DNA of 64,000 bases from Brachionus rotundiformis (Eukaryota > Rotifera > Eurotatoria > Ploima > Brachionidae). The notes beneath the pieces are model-generated. The model had not been told where the DNA came from, did not search any database, and was given only the letters and a program-made list of their open reading frames with translations. Each line of letters opens with the position of its first letter. Positions within the stretch are counted from its first letter, which is position 1. Positions 1 to 13,854 of this stretch are shown piece by piece. Both the position numbers and the translations under genes were made by a program. The stretch is from the NCBI GenBank assembly GCA_016802295.1, contig JAESIW010000207.1, forward strand, positions 1,846,740-1,910,739, given 5' to 3'.

Positions 1-1462
1 GCAACACGTTTATTAAATCCTTCCTAACTTGATATAATTTTTTGAATTTTTTATATTTTAAATGAAAATATGATAGTGTGGGTTTATTTATACATATAAT
101 GTGAGCATATACTAAGCTAAGTTTGCTTAGGACTGAAGAGTTTTTTTTTGCCGGAGCAGTTTAAAATCTTTGAAACTGAGTTTGGAGTGCGATGTTTTTT
201 TATTTGTCTTAAGATTTAAAAAAAAAAACCTTCTAAATTTAAATCCAAGCTGTTTTATAACCAAATATTTTATTTGAAAATGTAACATTGAATGGTTCTA
301 TTAAATAAATTTTTTATTATTTCTTTAAAATATTTTAGCAATGTTCAAAAAGCATAATTGGCAAAATTTTAATACCTTGATTCTACAGTTAATAAAATTC
401 TTCATATAAAATGTTTATTACACCATAAAAAGCAATAAAAAATCAGCATGCATAACACTATAAAGTAAAGATTAACAGTCCAAAGCTCTTATCTTAAGCA
501 TTATTAACCACTCTTAAATGTTAATAATATTTAGTGGTATTTTTGGAGTGAAAAAAGACCGTGCTAATTAATGTTTTTTATCTTTTATGATTTTTTTAAT
601 ATTTTTTATGAAAATTAATTTCTAGTTCCTAAAAAAATAAAAATCTTTATAGTAATTAACAAAACAAAGTAATAATGGCTTTAAAATCACTAGACCTTAT
701 AATCAATTAGTGCTTTTTTAAATTCAACAAAAATGGAAAATTTGGAACAAAGAAGCAAAAAAAATTTAAATCAAGATAATTTTTTTTTGAAAAGTTATCA
801 GCTGGTCGTATGTTTTTCACATAACAATCTTCTGCAAAAAATGTGCAATTTTATTTTCCAATTTCAAACTCATAAATTCTAAGTGTTTTGGAAATTTGCC
901 TCTTTTCAAAAAAATTTATCTAAATTTAAAAATTTTTGTTACTTAATTCCATCAAAATGGAATTTGTTCAAAATTTGTCTTAATATGAGGGTTTAAAGAT
1001 CTCAAATAGCAAATATATTAAATTAAATTGATAAATAAAATCATTTAATTGTCTCATTGGACCCAATTTTAAGCTTCAACTCAATCAATGGACTAAATAA
1101 TTTGAAAAATTAAAAAAAAAACAATATTTGTTTAAAAAATTTATTAATAAATCTATTGATTAGTTTTGAATTGTTAACTATAATTTAATTAAAAAAAGAG
1201 AGAGAGAAACATTTTTAATCTAATTAGAAAAATCGATTCAAATTTAATAGAAACATTTAATATGATCTACTCAAGGTCTACAAAACAAACAAAAATTAAT
1301 ATTACTTTAATTAGTAAAGAAAGAAAAAGAAGAAATTAATCACTATTAATTTTAAAGAAAAAAACTTAATTTTTCTTCTACTTATTTATTCAACGAAGCA
1401 AACTAATTTATTAAATTTAAATAAAAAATTGATCATATTAGGAGATTAGCCTCCTATCTATT
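1..1462. other. AT-rich noncoding DNA downstream of alpha-spectrin
   Basis: No convincing open reading frame is seen. The stretch is AT-rich with A/T runs and a short GA run near 1195-1208. On the minus strand an AATAAA (plus-strand TTTATT at 1385-1390) lies about 75 nt past the alpha-spectrin stop and could be its polyadenylation signal, but such hexamers are common in DNA this AT-rich. Confidence 0.5.
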
Positions 1463-4400
1463 TCAACTACTGAACAACGAGTGAGTGAACTCCTCATAGT
1501 CATAAGCATTGTTTATCTCAAAGGCCTTGATCGGGTCTTTATACGGCCTCATTCTTCTTATGCAATACTCTGCCTGGTCTGGCGCCAGATTGGACACCAA
1601 CTCCTCCCGTGTTATATACGGCCTGTCACCATTCTCAGTCAATGCCTTGAACGCATTGATCACATCGTCCACAGACGATATGTTGTCCGTCTCACGGCTT
1701 ATCATGAACGCCATATAGTCCTGTAAACTGACAAAACCATCTCTATTTGGATCGACCACGTCCAGTATGCTCTCAAACACGCTATCTATTTGTCCTGGCT
1801 CTGGCATTGGTAAATCATAGCCAAGCGCTCTCAAACACGACTTAAATTGGTCATGGTCCAATTTGCCTGTCTTTTCTCTATCAAAATGTTTAAACATCAT
1901 CGAAAATTCTCTTAAGGATGACTCGGTAACTCCCGATTGATTCCTAGCCTGTATTTGTTGTTCCAAATTGTGAATCATTCTCATGCCCAACTGGTCCAAT
2001 TGATCCCATGCCTGAGCCAAACTAAGCACACTATGCTCTGTGTATTTGTTGTCCAGGATAAGTCTTTCTTCCAATTTTGATGACAGTTCTTCAATTTTTT
2101 TGAATTGTGGCTTGACATTGCGGATTTCTTCCAATTTAATCCTAGTGGCGACCAGTTGGTTCTCTAAAGTGCTTGACTGATTGCCAATTTCCATCATGTT
2201 GTTGCGCGTATCGGTCAGCCATCTGTAAAAATCTGATGCCAAATGGGCAAACTGTTGTCTCAATATGTCATTGTCTTCTTGACGCTTCTGTTCCGATTGT
2301 AGATCGACTTCGCGATCTTTGATCGCTTTTTTCAATGAGCGCCAAGTGTCGCACAATGTTTCCATAGTGAACCAAGTGTACGGATTGGGTCCTTGTTGTA
2401 AAGATTTTATTTCAGTGTCTAGTTTTTGAAGTTCGTCAAAATCGACGACAGCATTGTCAAGTGTGCCGAGGAAGCGTTCATGAGCGCTGATCAGCTCGCG
2501 TATTTCCTCAATTGTGTTGCATCTGACCGGATCGGTCAAGTCCTCTTCAGCATTTTCGAACCATGAGTTAAATGTAGATGCCTTTTTGGCAAATTGTAGA
2601 TACAACTCATCTATGTGTCTGAATTTGGCCTCAGCTACTTTAAGTTGAGCGCGTCGCGAGTCACTGGCGGCCAGTAGTGCCTGCCATCTTTCATACACCT
2701 GGTCGTATCGCTGCTTGACGCGAGCCAAATCGTTTGTCTGAAGACCAGTACTTATTTGGTCCTTGAGCTGTTGGATTGTCTTTATGCCTTCATTGTTAAA
2801 CGCTTCCAGACCAGAATTGAACGTGTCGTGCTTGGCCAACAAGTTTTGAACTGTGGTCAAATTGTGACCGCAGTCGTCGGAGTGCAATTGGGCCTGCTTT
2901 TCGGCTATCCATGACTCGACAACCTCGGCCTTCCAGAAAAACTGCAGCATAGACCAATTTTCTTGCAGGCGATTTTTTCTCGCCAAAGACAACTCCTCCA
3001 AATTGTGTATCAAATCCTGAGCCGACTGTATGCCCTCGGCTATTTGATTGGCATGATGATTGTCCGAGTTGACCAGCTCCTGCCCTTGGTTGATCAAATC
3101 GAACAGTCTTTCCTTGTGCACATTAAAGTCTGTCTCGAAAGCGTCATGCTTTTTGATGAGACCTTGGGCCGATGGTAGGGACGAGCCAAGCTCGTTTGAT
3201 TGAATGACATGCTGTTTTTCGTTTATCCATGAAAGCTCTTCTTCCAAAGTTGCCAACCAATTTTGATATTTGAGTGATTGCTCGAGACGCTTGCCTCTAT
3301 CTGCGCTTAATTCTTTCAGCTCATTCCAATTGTTTGACAATTGTTCAACTCTTTTTTCAATGTCTCTGGTGCCAATGTTTGACTCGGTGAGCAATTTTTG
3401 GGCTATGTCTTGCAATTGTTGAACAGCTGGTTCGTGTGATTGCAGCTCGGCGTCCAAGCGTTTGTGTTTTTTGCGCAAGTTTTGCACACTGGCCAAATCG
3501 CGTCCATAGTCCTCGCTGCTTACCAAGAGCTTTTTCTCCTTAATCCAAGCCTCTTCGTCGTCCAAGTCGCGACAAAATTGGAACAGAGTGTTTGCCTCGT
3601 TGAGTCTTTGACGTCTTTCCTGAGCCGATTGCTTCACGGCCTCTTGTCTGTTGTTTATTTGATTTATGGTATCCTGGATGGTGTTTGTGTCAAACAGGTT
3701 GCTATTTATGAACTGTTGGGCAACATCGTTCAATTCTTTGATCGGCTCCTCATGAGCTTGTATGTCAGCTTCGATCAATTGGTGTTTTTTAAGCAAATTT
3801 TGCACACTGGCCAAATCGCGGCCAAGCTCTTCGTTCTGAAGTTGGTTCTCAACAAGTCCCAGCCAAAACTCGATATCTTTTACTCCGGCATTGAATGTTT
3901 GCTGCTTGGATGCCTCTTTGAGCTTGAGTGACTTTTCTTTTGACTTTTGAACCAAAAACTCCCATTGTTCAGTTATGCGCGCCAAACGATTGTCCACTTC
4001 GTTCTCTAGACCGTGGCATTTGTCATTTCCAATCAAGTCTGTGTTAAAATTAAAGTTTATACAAAACAATTAAAAATTATTTTTTAATTTTTTTACTTTT
4101 GCCTGTGTTTAGGACATTTCCAATGCGATCAGAGTTGGCCAATATTTCTGCCTCCATTACCTGGTGTTTTTGTAGTCGGCTCTTTATGTCAAAATTGTTA
4201 ATTTAATTTTTAATTTATTAAATTAAAATCTTTATTATTTTTTCAATAAAAAATCAAGCTTTAACTTTTAATTTTAGCAAAATATTTCTTTATTAAGATA
4301 TTATAAGAATCTTATTGGAATCTTATCCAATTTTTTCTTATTAAAGTTAGTAACGCTAGTTAGTATCATGCCTCGAAAACAAATTTTACTCAAAAAAGTA

Positions 4401-7400
4401 ACTATCTCTAACAAGCTTTTGTGTTATCTTAAAGTCAAAAATTAATACCTCAGCTTTGCCTATCTGTAAATCATTATTTAACTGGTTAAAAAATGTTTAT
4501 ATAATTTTCTTTATTTCTTAAAAAATTAAATTAGATGAAAATTTACTTGTATGTTTGATGGTTCCTTGAGAGTTTCGTCAGTGGCGCCTTGAAGTTTTTC
4601 TATAATCCAAGCTTCGATCTCATCAGCATCGCGTGAAAAGTCTTGCAGAGTTTGTGACTCGCCCAATTTGGATCTGTGCTCAAGCAGCGCTTGTCTCAAT
4701 TTTTCCCATCTTTGTAGCACGTCATCAATTCTATTCTGAACATTGTCCTTGTCGTAATGTTCATTTTGAATCAAAGTATTGGCAAAGTCTTTTAAATTGC
4801 CAATTTTTTCTTCTTGGGCATTTATGGCTCGGTCAAAGTCCTCGTGTCGCTTGATAGCGGCTTCGACACCGTCGCCAGAGCTTCCCGACTGGGAATTGTC
4901 ATCCTTTAGTGCATTCTCTCTGGATTTCATCCACTGTTCAGCTGTTTCGCAGTCTCTGTTGAACAACTGAAGCTCCAAACATTGATCCAATTTATCCTGG
5001 CGAGCTTTCCATGCTTGTTCCAGTTGGTCTCTCATTTGTTGCATTTCTTCCAGTTTATTTCGAATATTTTCGCCCTCATAGTGGCCATTTCTTATCAGTT
5101 CGTTACCAAAGTCCTCAAATTCTTGGAAAGTATCACCTCGCGCATCTATTTCCATACGATGCTCCTAGAAAAGTAAAAAATTAGCCACAGTTTAATTAAT
5201 TTAATAAATGTATATCAAAATTTAAGATTCTAATAGTGTAAGAAGAGAACAAATCAAGTATTGAGAGCAAACAATAGAAGACAAAAAAGTGTAGATTAAA
5301 GAGATAGAGTAAGAATTTATTCAAAGGTTTAGACAATTTTACCATTCTTTGGTATTTGGCTTCTATTTGAAGCCGATGAATCTATGAATATAGAAGAAAT
5401 TTTTTAATAATTAACTTTTTAATTATTAATTAAAAAAAAATTTCAAGTATTTTATTTAAAGAGTATATTTTTAAAAGAATCTTTAGGGTTAGATTTCTTT
5501 AAAAAATTTTTATGACAGGCCTGCTTTTGTCCGAATCAAATCTTTTACACAAGACTTATTTAAATTTTAGAATATATTTTTGTATTATTAATGGTTAAAT
5601 TTTAGAAGGATATCTTTAATTTTTAAACATTTGTCCATAAGTAATTTTGTAGAGTATGTCTTTTTTAGAATCAAGAAGCTATCGTTTGAATAAAAAGTAA
5701 ATTTAATTGTAAATTTAAACTCTACTAAATAACTTGTGGATAAATGCTTACAAATTCATTATTAATGATTAAATTTAAAAAGATTACTTTAATGAATTAT
5801 CTTTTTAATAATTAATTAGTAAAAATTTGTTATTTTGTGAAATTAGCTACAAAAAAAATAGAACATATACTAATGCGTAAAAAGATTATAACTTTTTTTC
5901 CTAAGGTACAGAGTTGAATCAAAAGCTAAAGTCAGCTAATAATGTACAAAATTTGTCCATATTTGAGTTTTACCAAAATGCTCCAAACCTTAGTAATGCA
6001 ACTAAGAATGTTGCACCATGTTGCATTTACAGAGCTTGCTTTTGATCTTTACAAAAACAGTTATTTCAAAACAAAAACACCTCCTGAGTGATGTAAAGTA
6101 AAATAAGATAATAGAAAAAAAAATAAGACACTTCTATCTTGCTATGTTTTGTAATTCACGTTGTGAATCTTTAGAGTCATATGATGGTTTTATTTATTTA
6201 AGTCTAGAATAATAGTTTTGTTAAAAAAAGTTATATGAATTTTTTATATCTTGTTCAGTTCTATTGTACTTAATTTCACAAAAGCACATTTATCCAGAAG
6301 TTATTTGGTAGAGTTGGGAAGTCCTATTTTTACTAACATTTATATGAACAAGTTGTTCTCGCAAATTGAGCAAAAAGATTTTATTTTGTTTCCTTTAGAA
6401 ATTTTTAATTAGCATATTAATTAATTATCTTTAACTAATAGATAAAAATTAAATTTAACAAAATTAATATGAATCATTTCCTACATATGATTGATATTTG
6501 TATTTTAAATTCTATATATTTTTCACACAAAAACAAAGAAATTGATTGCTTTTTTGTAAGCGACAGAATGCTATTTATTCATGCATGTACTGAATAAAAT
6601 TGAAATTTGAATTTTTTTCTCAAAACAAACTTAACATTATGCGCTGAAATTTAGTGCTTTTCTCTCATGGCTTAATTTAAAGCGAGCTAACTTTTTTTAA
6701 ATAAAAATTTAATAATGGACTTTTATTTATTAATTCGGACAAAAGTTTTTAAATGGTTAATAAATTGATCTAAACTTAGACAAGATAGCTTACATGATTG
6801 CGCTCGAGTAGAGCTTCGGCGCCGGCCACATCCTTGGCCAATTCGTCACTAGACACCTGTGCAATCATCGAATTAATCCAAGAGCTCAAGTCTTTGAAAT
6901 TGGCAATAAAGTTCTGATAGTCGAACGCGTCCAGCAATTTGGTCTTTTTGGCATCGGCTTTCTGCGTCAATTCGGTCCATGCCTGCTGTATTTTGATCTG
7001 CTTTTGGTATATATCCTCGGCTTGTGGCTGATGTGTGTTCATCAACTTTTGAGATATGTCGTCCAATTCGCGTATCCTGTTGCCAAGAGCCTCTAGATCG
7101 CGCTCAAAGCCATCGTGCTTGCGCTGCAAGCGTTTAACACTTGGCAAGTCGTGACCAAACTCCAAATCAAGATTGATGGCATCATTTTTCTCATTTATCC
7201 AATCCATAGTCTCGTCAGTGTCGCGCTGAAATCGCTGCACCTCGTGCGCCGACATAAGCTTATGCTGTCGGTGTGCGGTCACTTTCTGCAACTCGGTCCA
7301 CTTGATGTTCAATATTTCAATCTCTGATTGAATCTTGTTGGCCGACTCGATCTCTCCAATTTGTCTCAAGCGTTCGCTCATTCGGTTCAATTCGTCAATC

Positions 7401-10400
7401 TTTTCCTCGTTGATTTTCAAGTCCTTTTTGAAGTCCTCGAATCGTCGCGTGATAAGCTCGATTTCCTCGGGACTTTGGCCAGTCTGTTCCTCGCTGGCTA
7501 TTTTCTCCTTGTCCTCGATCCACAAGGTGAGCTCGGCAGCGTCGCGCACAATCTTGTGAGCATCGCACGCCTGCTGCAGCTTCAGGCTCCTCTCGCGGCC
7601 TAGCTCGAGCAGATCCAAGTACTTTTTTTGTATTTGCTCTTGTCTGGAGGCGACGCTGGCCGCGCTCAGACTGGGCCCGGTCTCGTTCTGGCTGTCGCTT
7701 GTGACCTCGATGCGTTTGACGTAGGCGGCCGGCACAAAGCCCTGTCTGTCGTTTATTTCGACCTTCCACCAGTCCTTGTTGTTCGAGTTGAGCAGGGTGA
7801 GCACGTCGCCTTTCTTGACCGAGACGTCGCGCGGGCTCTGCTCGGTGTAGTCGTAGAGAACAATGACGCATTGGCGCTCGCCGAGCAGGCTCGGGTCGGA
7901 GACGGACGAGCGATCGGCCTTGTGCGCCTTGCATTTGTCCGCCTGGCACTTGAGATCGGTGAATATGGTGGACTGGTAGGCCTCGATGTCGGTCATGAGC
8001 GCCTGGTGCTTTTTGAGCAACGCTTCGGCGGCGTCCTCGTCCTTGCCGTAGTCCTGCGAGCCGACTATGGGTTCCTTTTCGAGCATCCACGACTCGGCCT
8101 CGGCCGCGTCCGTCAAGTACTGCTGGGCCTGCAGCGCCTCGTCCAGGTCCTGCTTCCTCTGCTGCGCCTTGTCCTTCAAGCACTGCCACTTTGTCTGCAA
8201 GCTGACGCATCGCTTCTTGATGTCGGCCGAGGCGAAGTGGCCCCGCTGGATCATGTCCTCGGCGGCGTTGCACGTCTTGCGTATCCTCGGCTCGTGGCTC
8301 TGCAAGTCGGACATAAACGCCTGGTGCTTTTGGCACAGGTTTTTGACGCCGATCAAATCGCGTCCCCTCGACAGCGACACATTGGCTCCTATCGCCGGCT
8401 CTTTCTCCCTAATCCACGTCTCTTCGTCCTCGATGTCGCGCAACAACTGCTGCAATTGCAACGACTCGGCCAGCTTCTCTTTTCTGTGCTTGATTGGCAC
8501 GAACAAATTCTCAAATTTGTCCAACACTTGGCCAGTCTTTCGCTTTATATTTGCCGCGTCGAAGTGTCCCGTTTGCTCGAACTGTTCGGCCGTTTGCTTG
8601 ACACTCTCGATGCGCTCCTTGCGTGTCACAATGTCTGTCTCCAGGTCTTTTAATTTTTTCTGCAAATTTTGCACACTGATCAGGTCCTTGCCGAAGTCTT
8701 CGGTCTGCAGCTGGGCCTCGCACTCGCTGAGCCACAGATCGAGGTCCTCGACAGTGCGGTTGAACGACTGTCCCTCGGTGGCCTCCTTGAGCCGGGCGCC
8801 TTTTTTCTCTGTCGCGTCGACCAGCTGGTCCCACTGTTGCATTATTTGCTGAATGCTGCGCTGAATTTTGTCCGAATTGTAGTGTTGTTCGTCGACGAGC
8901 TGCTGGCCCTGTTGGCACAGCGCTTCGATGCGCGGCTGGTGAGCGGTGAGCTCGGCCTCGAAATTGGCGTGCTTCTGCTGCTTGGCCTGCAGATTAGACG
9001 GGTCAAGGTACTCTTGCGACTGGGCTATCTTGAACTTTTCGTTCGTCCAGCTGGTCAGCTCGTCACAATCGCGCTCGAACATAAAGTACCTGTTCGCCTC
9101 CGAGAGCATGGCCTTGCGCTGCTCGGACTTTTGCTGCATCACCTCGCGTCTATTCTTCAAATAGTCCTTTTTCTCTTCGATCTCTTTGTAGTTGACTATC
9201 TCGTCGGCCACGAGTCCATTGGCCACTTGTTCCAAGTAGCGCGCTTTTTCCTCCTGGGCAGCGAGCGACTTTTCGAAGTCCTCGTGCTTTTTGAGCAGCG
9301 CTTCGGCGTCGTCGAGCGAGTCGCCGAGCTGTTCGTTCTGCAAAAATGACTCCTGTTTGGTGATCCAAGTGTCGGCTTGCTCGGCATCGCGCATAAACAA
9401 CTGAAACTCGAGCCATTGTTTGTACAATTTGTGCTTTTGTTGCCACAGAGTTTCGAGTCTGTCTCGTTCGGCGTTCATCTGGGCCATTTTCTCCTCTATT
9501 TCGTCGGTGGCTATTTCTTGGCCGTTGCGCACAGTCTTGCTCAAGTTGTCGTCGCGTGACTCCAATTCGGACCTGTGCTCCGAGTGTCGCTCGAGCAAAG
9601 CCTCTGCTTGTGACACGTCTTTGGCCTGCTCGTCACTGCTCATAACATTGTTCATCTCGCTGTACCAGTTCATTAGATCGCGATAATCGGACAAAAAACT
9701 GTGCACCTTGTACGAATTAAGCAATTTTTGTTTGCGCTCTTCGGCCTTGTGACGCAAATTGGACCAATATTGGTTCAATTCTTGCAATTTGGAAGTGAGC
9801 TGTTCGTTGCTGGTCTCCAAACGGTCGCTTTCCTTGTTCAGGCCGTCGACTTTGTCGCTTAGTGCGGCCAAATCGCGCTCAATGGCGTCGTGTTTGCGCT
9901 GCAGCGCCTGCACCTGGGCCAGGTCCTTGCCTAGGTCGTCTATGGAGAGTATGTTGTCCTTTTCGGCTATCCACGAGATGGCCTCGTCTATGTCGCGGTT
10001 GAGGCGCTGGATCTCGTGCGCGCCGAACAGCTTCTCTTGTCGGTGCGAGGCGAGCATTCGGAGGCGCGACCACGCCTCGTTCATGTCCTTTTGTTTGATG
10101 CGTATTTGAGAGGTGTCGATGTGCTTGGCCGTGTCGACGAGCTCCTCGGCTCGTCTGTTCAACTCGACCAGCTGGTCTTCGTGGTTGGACAAGTCCTTTT
10201 GAAATTCTTCGTACTTTTTTTGCAATACTTGTACGTGCTCGAGGTCGTGGCCGAGCTCTTCCGAGTTCACAAACGCCTCCTTGTCACTTATCCAAAACAA
10301 GAACTCGTCGCAATCGCGCAAAAATTTCACCAATTTTAAAGTCTGCTGTAGGCGGTGATTTTTGGTCTGCAGTCTGAGCTTGAGCTCTTCCCAAAGTCTG

Positions 10401-10870
10401 TGTATTTCGTCAAGTCTTTCCTGTATCTTGTCGCTGGCATAGTGTCCGCCAGAGATCAGCTGGGCTCCCATTTCGTCCAGGCTGACAATGGCGTTGTAGT
10501 GAGCGTGCACTTCGGCCTCGAAGGCTTCGTGCTTCTGTATTTTGGCCTGTAGATTGGTCATGTCCTTGGAGGCGGCCGACTCTTCGTTGGCCGTTTGCAG
10601 CTTCTCGTTTATCCACGCCTCTAGCTCGTCGGCATCACGCTTGAAGTACTGGTAGGCTCTGGCGTCCTCTAATTTGTCTCTGCGCTGCTTGGCGGCGTCC
10701 TTAAAGTGCTCGTACCGCTGCAGTACTTGTTCTCTACGAGCTTGGATCTCCTCGGCGGTCTCGAGGACTTTGATGTCGCGTGGCACGTCCACCACTAGTC
10801 CTTGCACCATTGGGCTTGGTTGACTGGCGGCCGGGTTGGCCCCGTCTGTGGATTCATTCAAATCCGTCAT
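1463..10870 (-). CDS. SPTAN1: Alpha-spectrin (non-erythroid type), complete, 4 coding exons
   Basis: This is the actin-crosslinking membrane-skeleton protein, which works as a tetramer with beta-spectrin under the plasma membrane. Inferred exons are 10870-6794, 5164-4547, 4181-4097 and 4038-1463. All have GT/AG borders and matching phases, giving about 2451 residues, the usual family length. The first exon alone encodes 1359 residues. The protein is a chain of about 106-residue three-helix spectrin repeats. An SH3 domain (core VLYDYTEQSPRDVSVKKGD) is inserted mid-protein near residue 980, as in all alpha-spectrins. The C-terminus carries calmodulin-like EF-hands, with loops around FDREKTGKLDHDQF and DPNRDGFVSLQDY, and ends at SLFSS. 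Exon joins rebuild conserved repeat sequence, for example NIQ to SRLQKHQ and NTGK to NLIGND. On the minus strand an ACAG|GTAAAC donor at 11019 and a TTTAG acceptor at 10883 suggest a noncoding first exon. Confidence 0.97.
5165..6793 (-). other. Large intron of alpha-spectrin
   Basis: This 1629-nt intron has a GTAAGC donor and a TTTCTAG acceptor and is far longer than most introns here. It is AT-rich with no open frame, RNA gene or clear mobile element. Its flanking codons continue the conserved repeat (LLERNH to EHRMEIDAR), which supports the boundaries. Confidence 0.8.
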
Positions 10871-13181
10871 TTTGTTTTTTTTCTAAATAAAAATAAAATT
10901 TTTCTAAATTAATTTTTTTCTCTATGTGTTGATTAACTTTTAGAATTTATTTTTCTCTATTAATCATATGGCGCGTTAGTAATTGCCTTTGAGTCATGTG
11001 AGAGTGTGGGCTGTTTACCTGTACAGAATTGGTCAATTAGATCCAATTGACTCAAAGTTTACACTTAAGAACAGAATTGAGATGGTTCGGCTTGTGGAGG
11101 GGGCTCAAATCATCAATTCTATGAATTCAAGATGAAGAAAATTCAACAGTGTTTTTATTAAAGTTTGTCGATAATAAAACTATATAAAAAATAGTACAAT
11201 ATATGGAAAGAGTGGGTTAGGGGAGTAAGAGAGAGAGAGGAAAATATTATAATTATAATTTTAATAATTTTTCCGATTCTATTGGATGGCTGTATTCGAA
11301 CTGACCGATCGATTCTGCCCTCTCGAGTCTAGTAATAAATTAAATAGATATTGGCCAGGCTTAGCGCGTGCAAATATTTATCTTTAATTAAACATTGAAT
11401 AGATTAGCTCACATAAAACAAACACTAGATCTTTGAATCATTTATATATATTTTTTTCTTTATCTATCCGCTTCGATCATAAAATAAATTTTATTAATAA
11501 ATTTAATTCAAATGAAAGTTCTCTTAATTAGGTCTAATTTATTAGGATTAATTACACTCATCTTAAATATGTACAATGCGGAGATGGAAAATAAAAAAAT
11601 ATTCACATGCAGACAAAATGTGTGACATCATTTGAAATTTTTTAGAGGTCAATACTTGCAGTGCCATTTTAAGCAGATTGAAAATTTCATTATAAGACTA
11701 ATTCGAGGACACTAGCTATTTGCATCCGCATAGCCGCTTCAAAAACCCTTAAGCCCAGAAATTAATAAACTTTTTTGTCTATCAATCAGATTAATCTAAA
11801 AAGGCTAAATTAAATTTATCTGTGGCTAATTGGTATAAAATAAATATATGATTGAGTAGGAACTATCTTAAATATCAGAACATATCATGTGCCTAAGTAA
11901 TCTAAACATAATTCTACTTATCTTATATTATTTTGGGTTTTTTACTATGCAAATAATAATCAAAATAAATTAGAGCCAACAGAATTATCTGTTTGTTAAA
12001 AGCAAGAAAATAATTTTTGCTAATAAAAGCCATTTTTTGCGTCACTATCCATAAATTTCAACTTAGCCTGTTTGCAATAGAACTATTTCTCCAATTTTTA
12101 AGCTCATATTTGGCTACAATCATTTGAGCCATAATAAACAAAGTTTTATCGATCATAATGCAGCTTTATGGTCAATAGAAAGGAATCGATAATATGCTAT
12201 TAAAATATTGTTCATATTCTACCAAATTAAGTACTCAGTATTAATCTAATCAAATACTAGCAAAACAAATAAACTTAAAATTTGAAATTCTATCTTTTCC
12301 TATAATTATTTGACAATACATTCTTGATATTATAAATATTCCAAACAAACTCACTAGTCCAAAATAAGCATAATTTATTAAATATAAAGCATGGCATACG
12401 GTAGATATGAATTAATTTTTTTAAATTAAAAAAAATATTAAAATAAATCCCAAAAAGCTTAAATTATAAAAATAATGATTAATTACTCGGCAAAACGAGC
12501 TATTTAGTTTTTGCTTCTAAAAAAGTAGTATTATTTTTTCATATGTAATTAGATATATGCCAAATTTAGTCTTGTTCAGCATAAAATCCTTTTCGTCTAA
12601 TCCTGAACAAGAACCAATACTAAATCACCTTAACAAGCGTCTTAAATTTTAATTTGAATTTTTTAAAATAAATTATCTTTATGATACAAAGTTTATTTAA
12701 TTTTCTAATTAATAAATTACCATGTCCGCTTAAAAATAATGGTTTCTGAATTTGCAAATAGCCAAATAATAAAAAAAGATGGAACATTCACTTAGATGGT
12801 CTTAATTCTTAATATTAATTTATTTATTAATGTTGTAGAAATTTTCATAGACTGAAATAATTTTTTTTTTAAAGATAATACTTGTGAGTGGTATGATAAA
12901 AATAAAAAAATGAAAACTAGTTAAGATAACTGGTACGAAAATATATTTGAAGCTAATTTATTATGATTTGAATTTTTATGATTGTAGTGATAAGAGTTTT
13001 CCCTGATTTTGACTAAAAATCAAAAAAATACATTCAAAAAAAGCTAACATTAAGCAATGTCGGCAAATAGTCTTTTTAAAAATAGACAAAAATTCCAAGT
13101 CAATCCTTTTGGCTAAAAATAGTCCTAGAGTAAATTATTTATTAAGTAGGCTCTAAATTAATTGCTTAAATTTTACTAAAA
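10871..13181. other. Noncoding region upstream of alpha-spectrin
   Basis: No coding sequence is recognised. The first few hundred bases probably hold the alpha-spectrin 5' UTR, with a minus-strand donor at 11019, an acceptor next to 10883 and a less AT-rich patch at 11020-11110. On the minus strand a TATATAG-like sequence near 11170-11180 could be its core promoter. A GA-rich run lies at 11228-11240. The rest is AT-rich and featureless. Confidence 0.4.
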
Positions 13182-13751
13182 ATGATTGAATATAGAGATG
13201 AAGAAGCTCAAACTGACTATCTATCGGACTCTTCCGATTTGACCGATGTGATTGTTCCCCAATTGACTAATCATAAACCAGAACTTGAGCATGAAATTTT
13301 TTTGGCCATAATACCAAGATGGAAATTTGATGTGGGAAGATATTATGAAAAATTGACCACTTATTTGTACAAATGGGATGAATTTTTCGAGCTTTGTAAA
13401 TTAAAACTATTCAATTTTTATGATTTTATTCACAATGAGTACTTTTATCAAATTATAAATATACACAATGAGTTGGTTAATCAAGGTTACAAAAATGGCA
13501 TATTACCAATGTTAATTGAGTTGAGTCATCGAAAAACTCATTTTTTGATTCCTTATGTCTACATAACTAATCAAATTCCAAAAGAATTTAAGCACATGAA
13601 TTATCTTTTTTTTGGCATTACAGACAAATATCCTGAAATGATAAGCAAAACAAAAGAAGAGATAAAAGAGGACAAGTATCCAATTAAGCCTGTAAAGCAG
13701 ATTTTCCAAGAACATGACATTCAAATAGATCCAACTTATGACTTATTTTAG
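13182..13751 (+). CDS. Hypothetical protein, 189 aa
   Basis: A single uninterrupted frame starts at an ATG that follows an upstream stop. I do not recognise the family. The N-terminus is acidic (DEEAQTDYLSDSSDLTD). The rest is rich in aromatic and charged residues, including PRWKFDVGRYYEKL and FYDFIHNEYFYQI, and looks like a globular mainly helical protein with no signal peptide or membrane segment. It lies tail-to-tail with MUS81, with only about 100 nt between the two stops. Even codon use across the frame and its length in AT-rich DNA make a real gene likely. The acidic QTD-type N-terminus occurs in some ciliary proteins, but that is not evidence of function. Confidence 0.75.
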   Translation: MIEYRDEEAQTDYLSDSSDLTDVIVPQLTNHKPELEHEIFLAIIPRWKFDVGRYYEKLTTYLYKWDEFFELCKLKLFNFYDFIHNEYFYQIINIHNELVNQGYKNGILPMLIELSHRKTHFLIPYVYITNQIPKEFKHMNYLFFGITDKYPEMISKTKEEIKEDKYPIKPVKQIFQEHDIQIDPTYDLF

Positions 13752-13854
13752 ATAAAAAAAAATTGTTAAAAAACTTTATTTACAATTGAAAAATAAAATT
13801 TATTTATTAATAATCTTGATTTCTTAATAACTAACTTGAAGAAAAATTATTATA

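Noticed and set aside
7395..8653. Open frames of up to 341 codons, on both strands and out of frame with alpha-spectrin
   Set aside because: They are shadows of the GC-rich spectrin exon; their translations are Arg/Gly/Leu-biased with no domain, and the spectrin frame is unambiguous.
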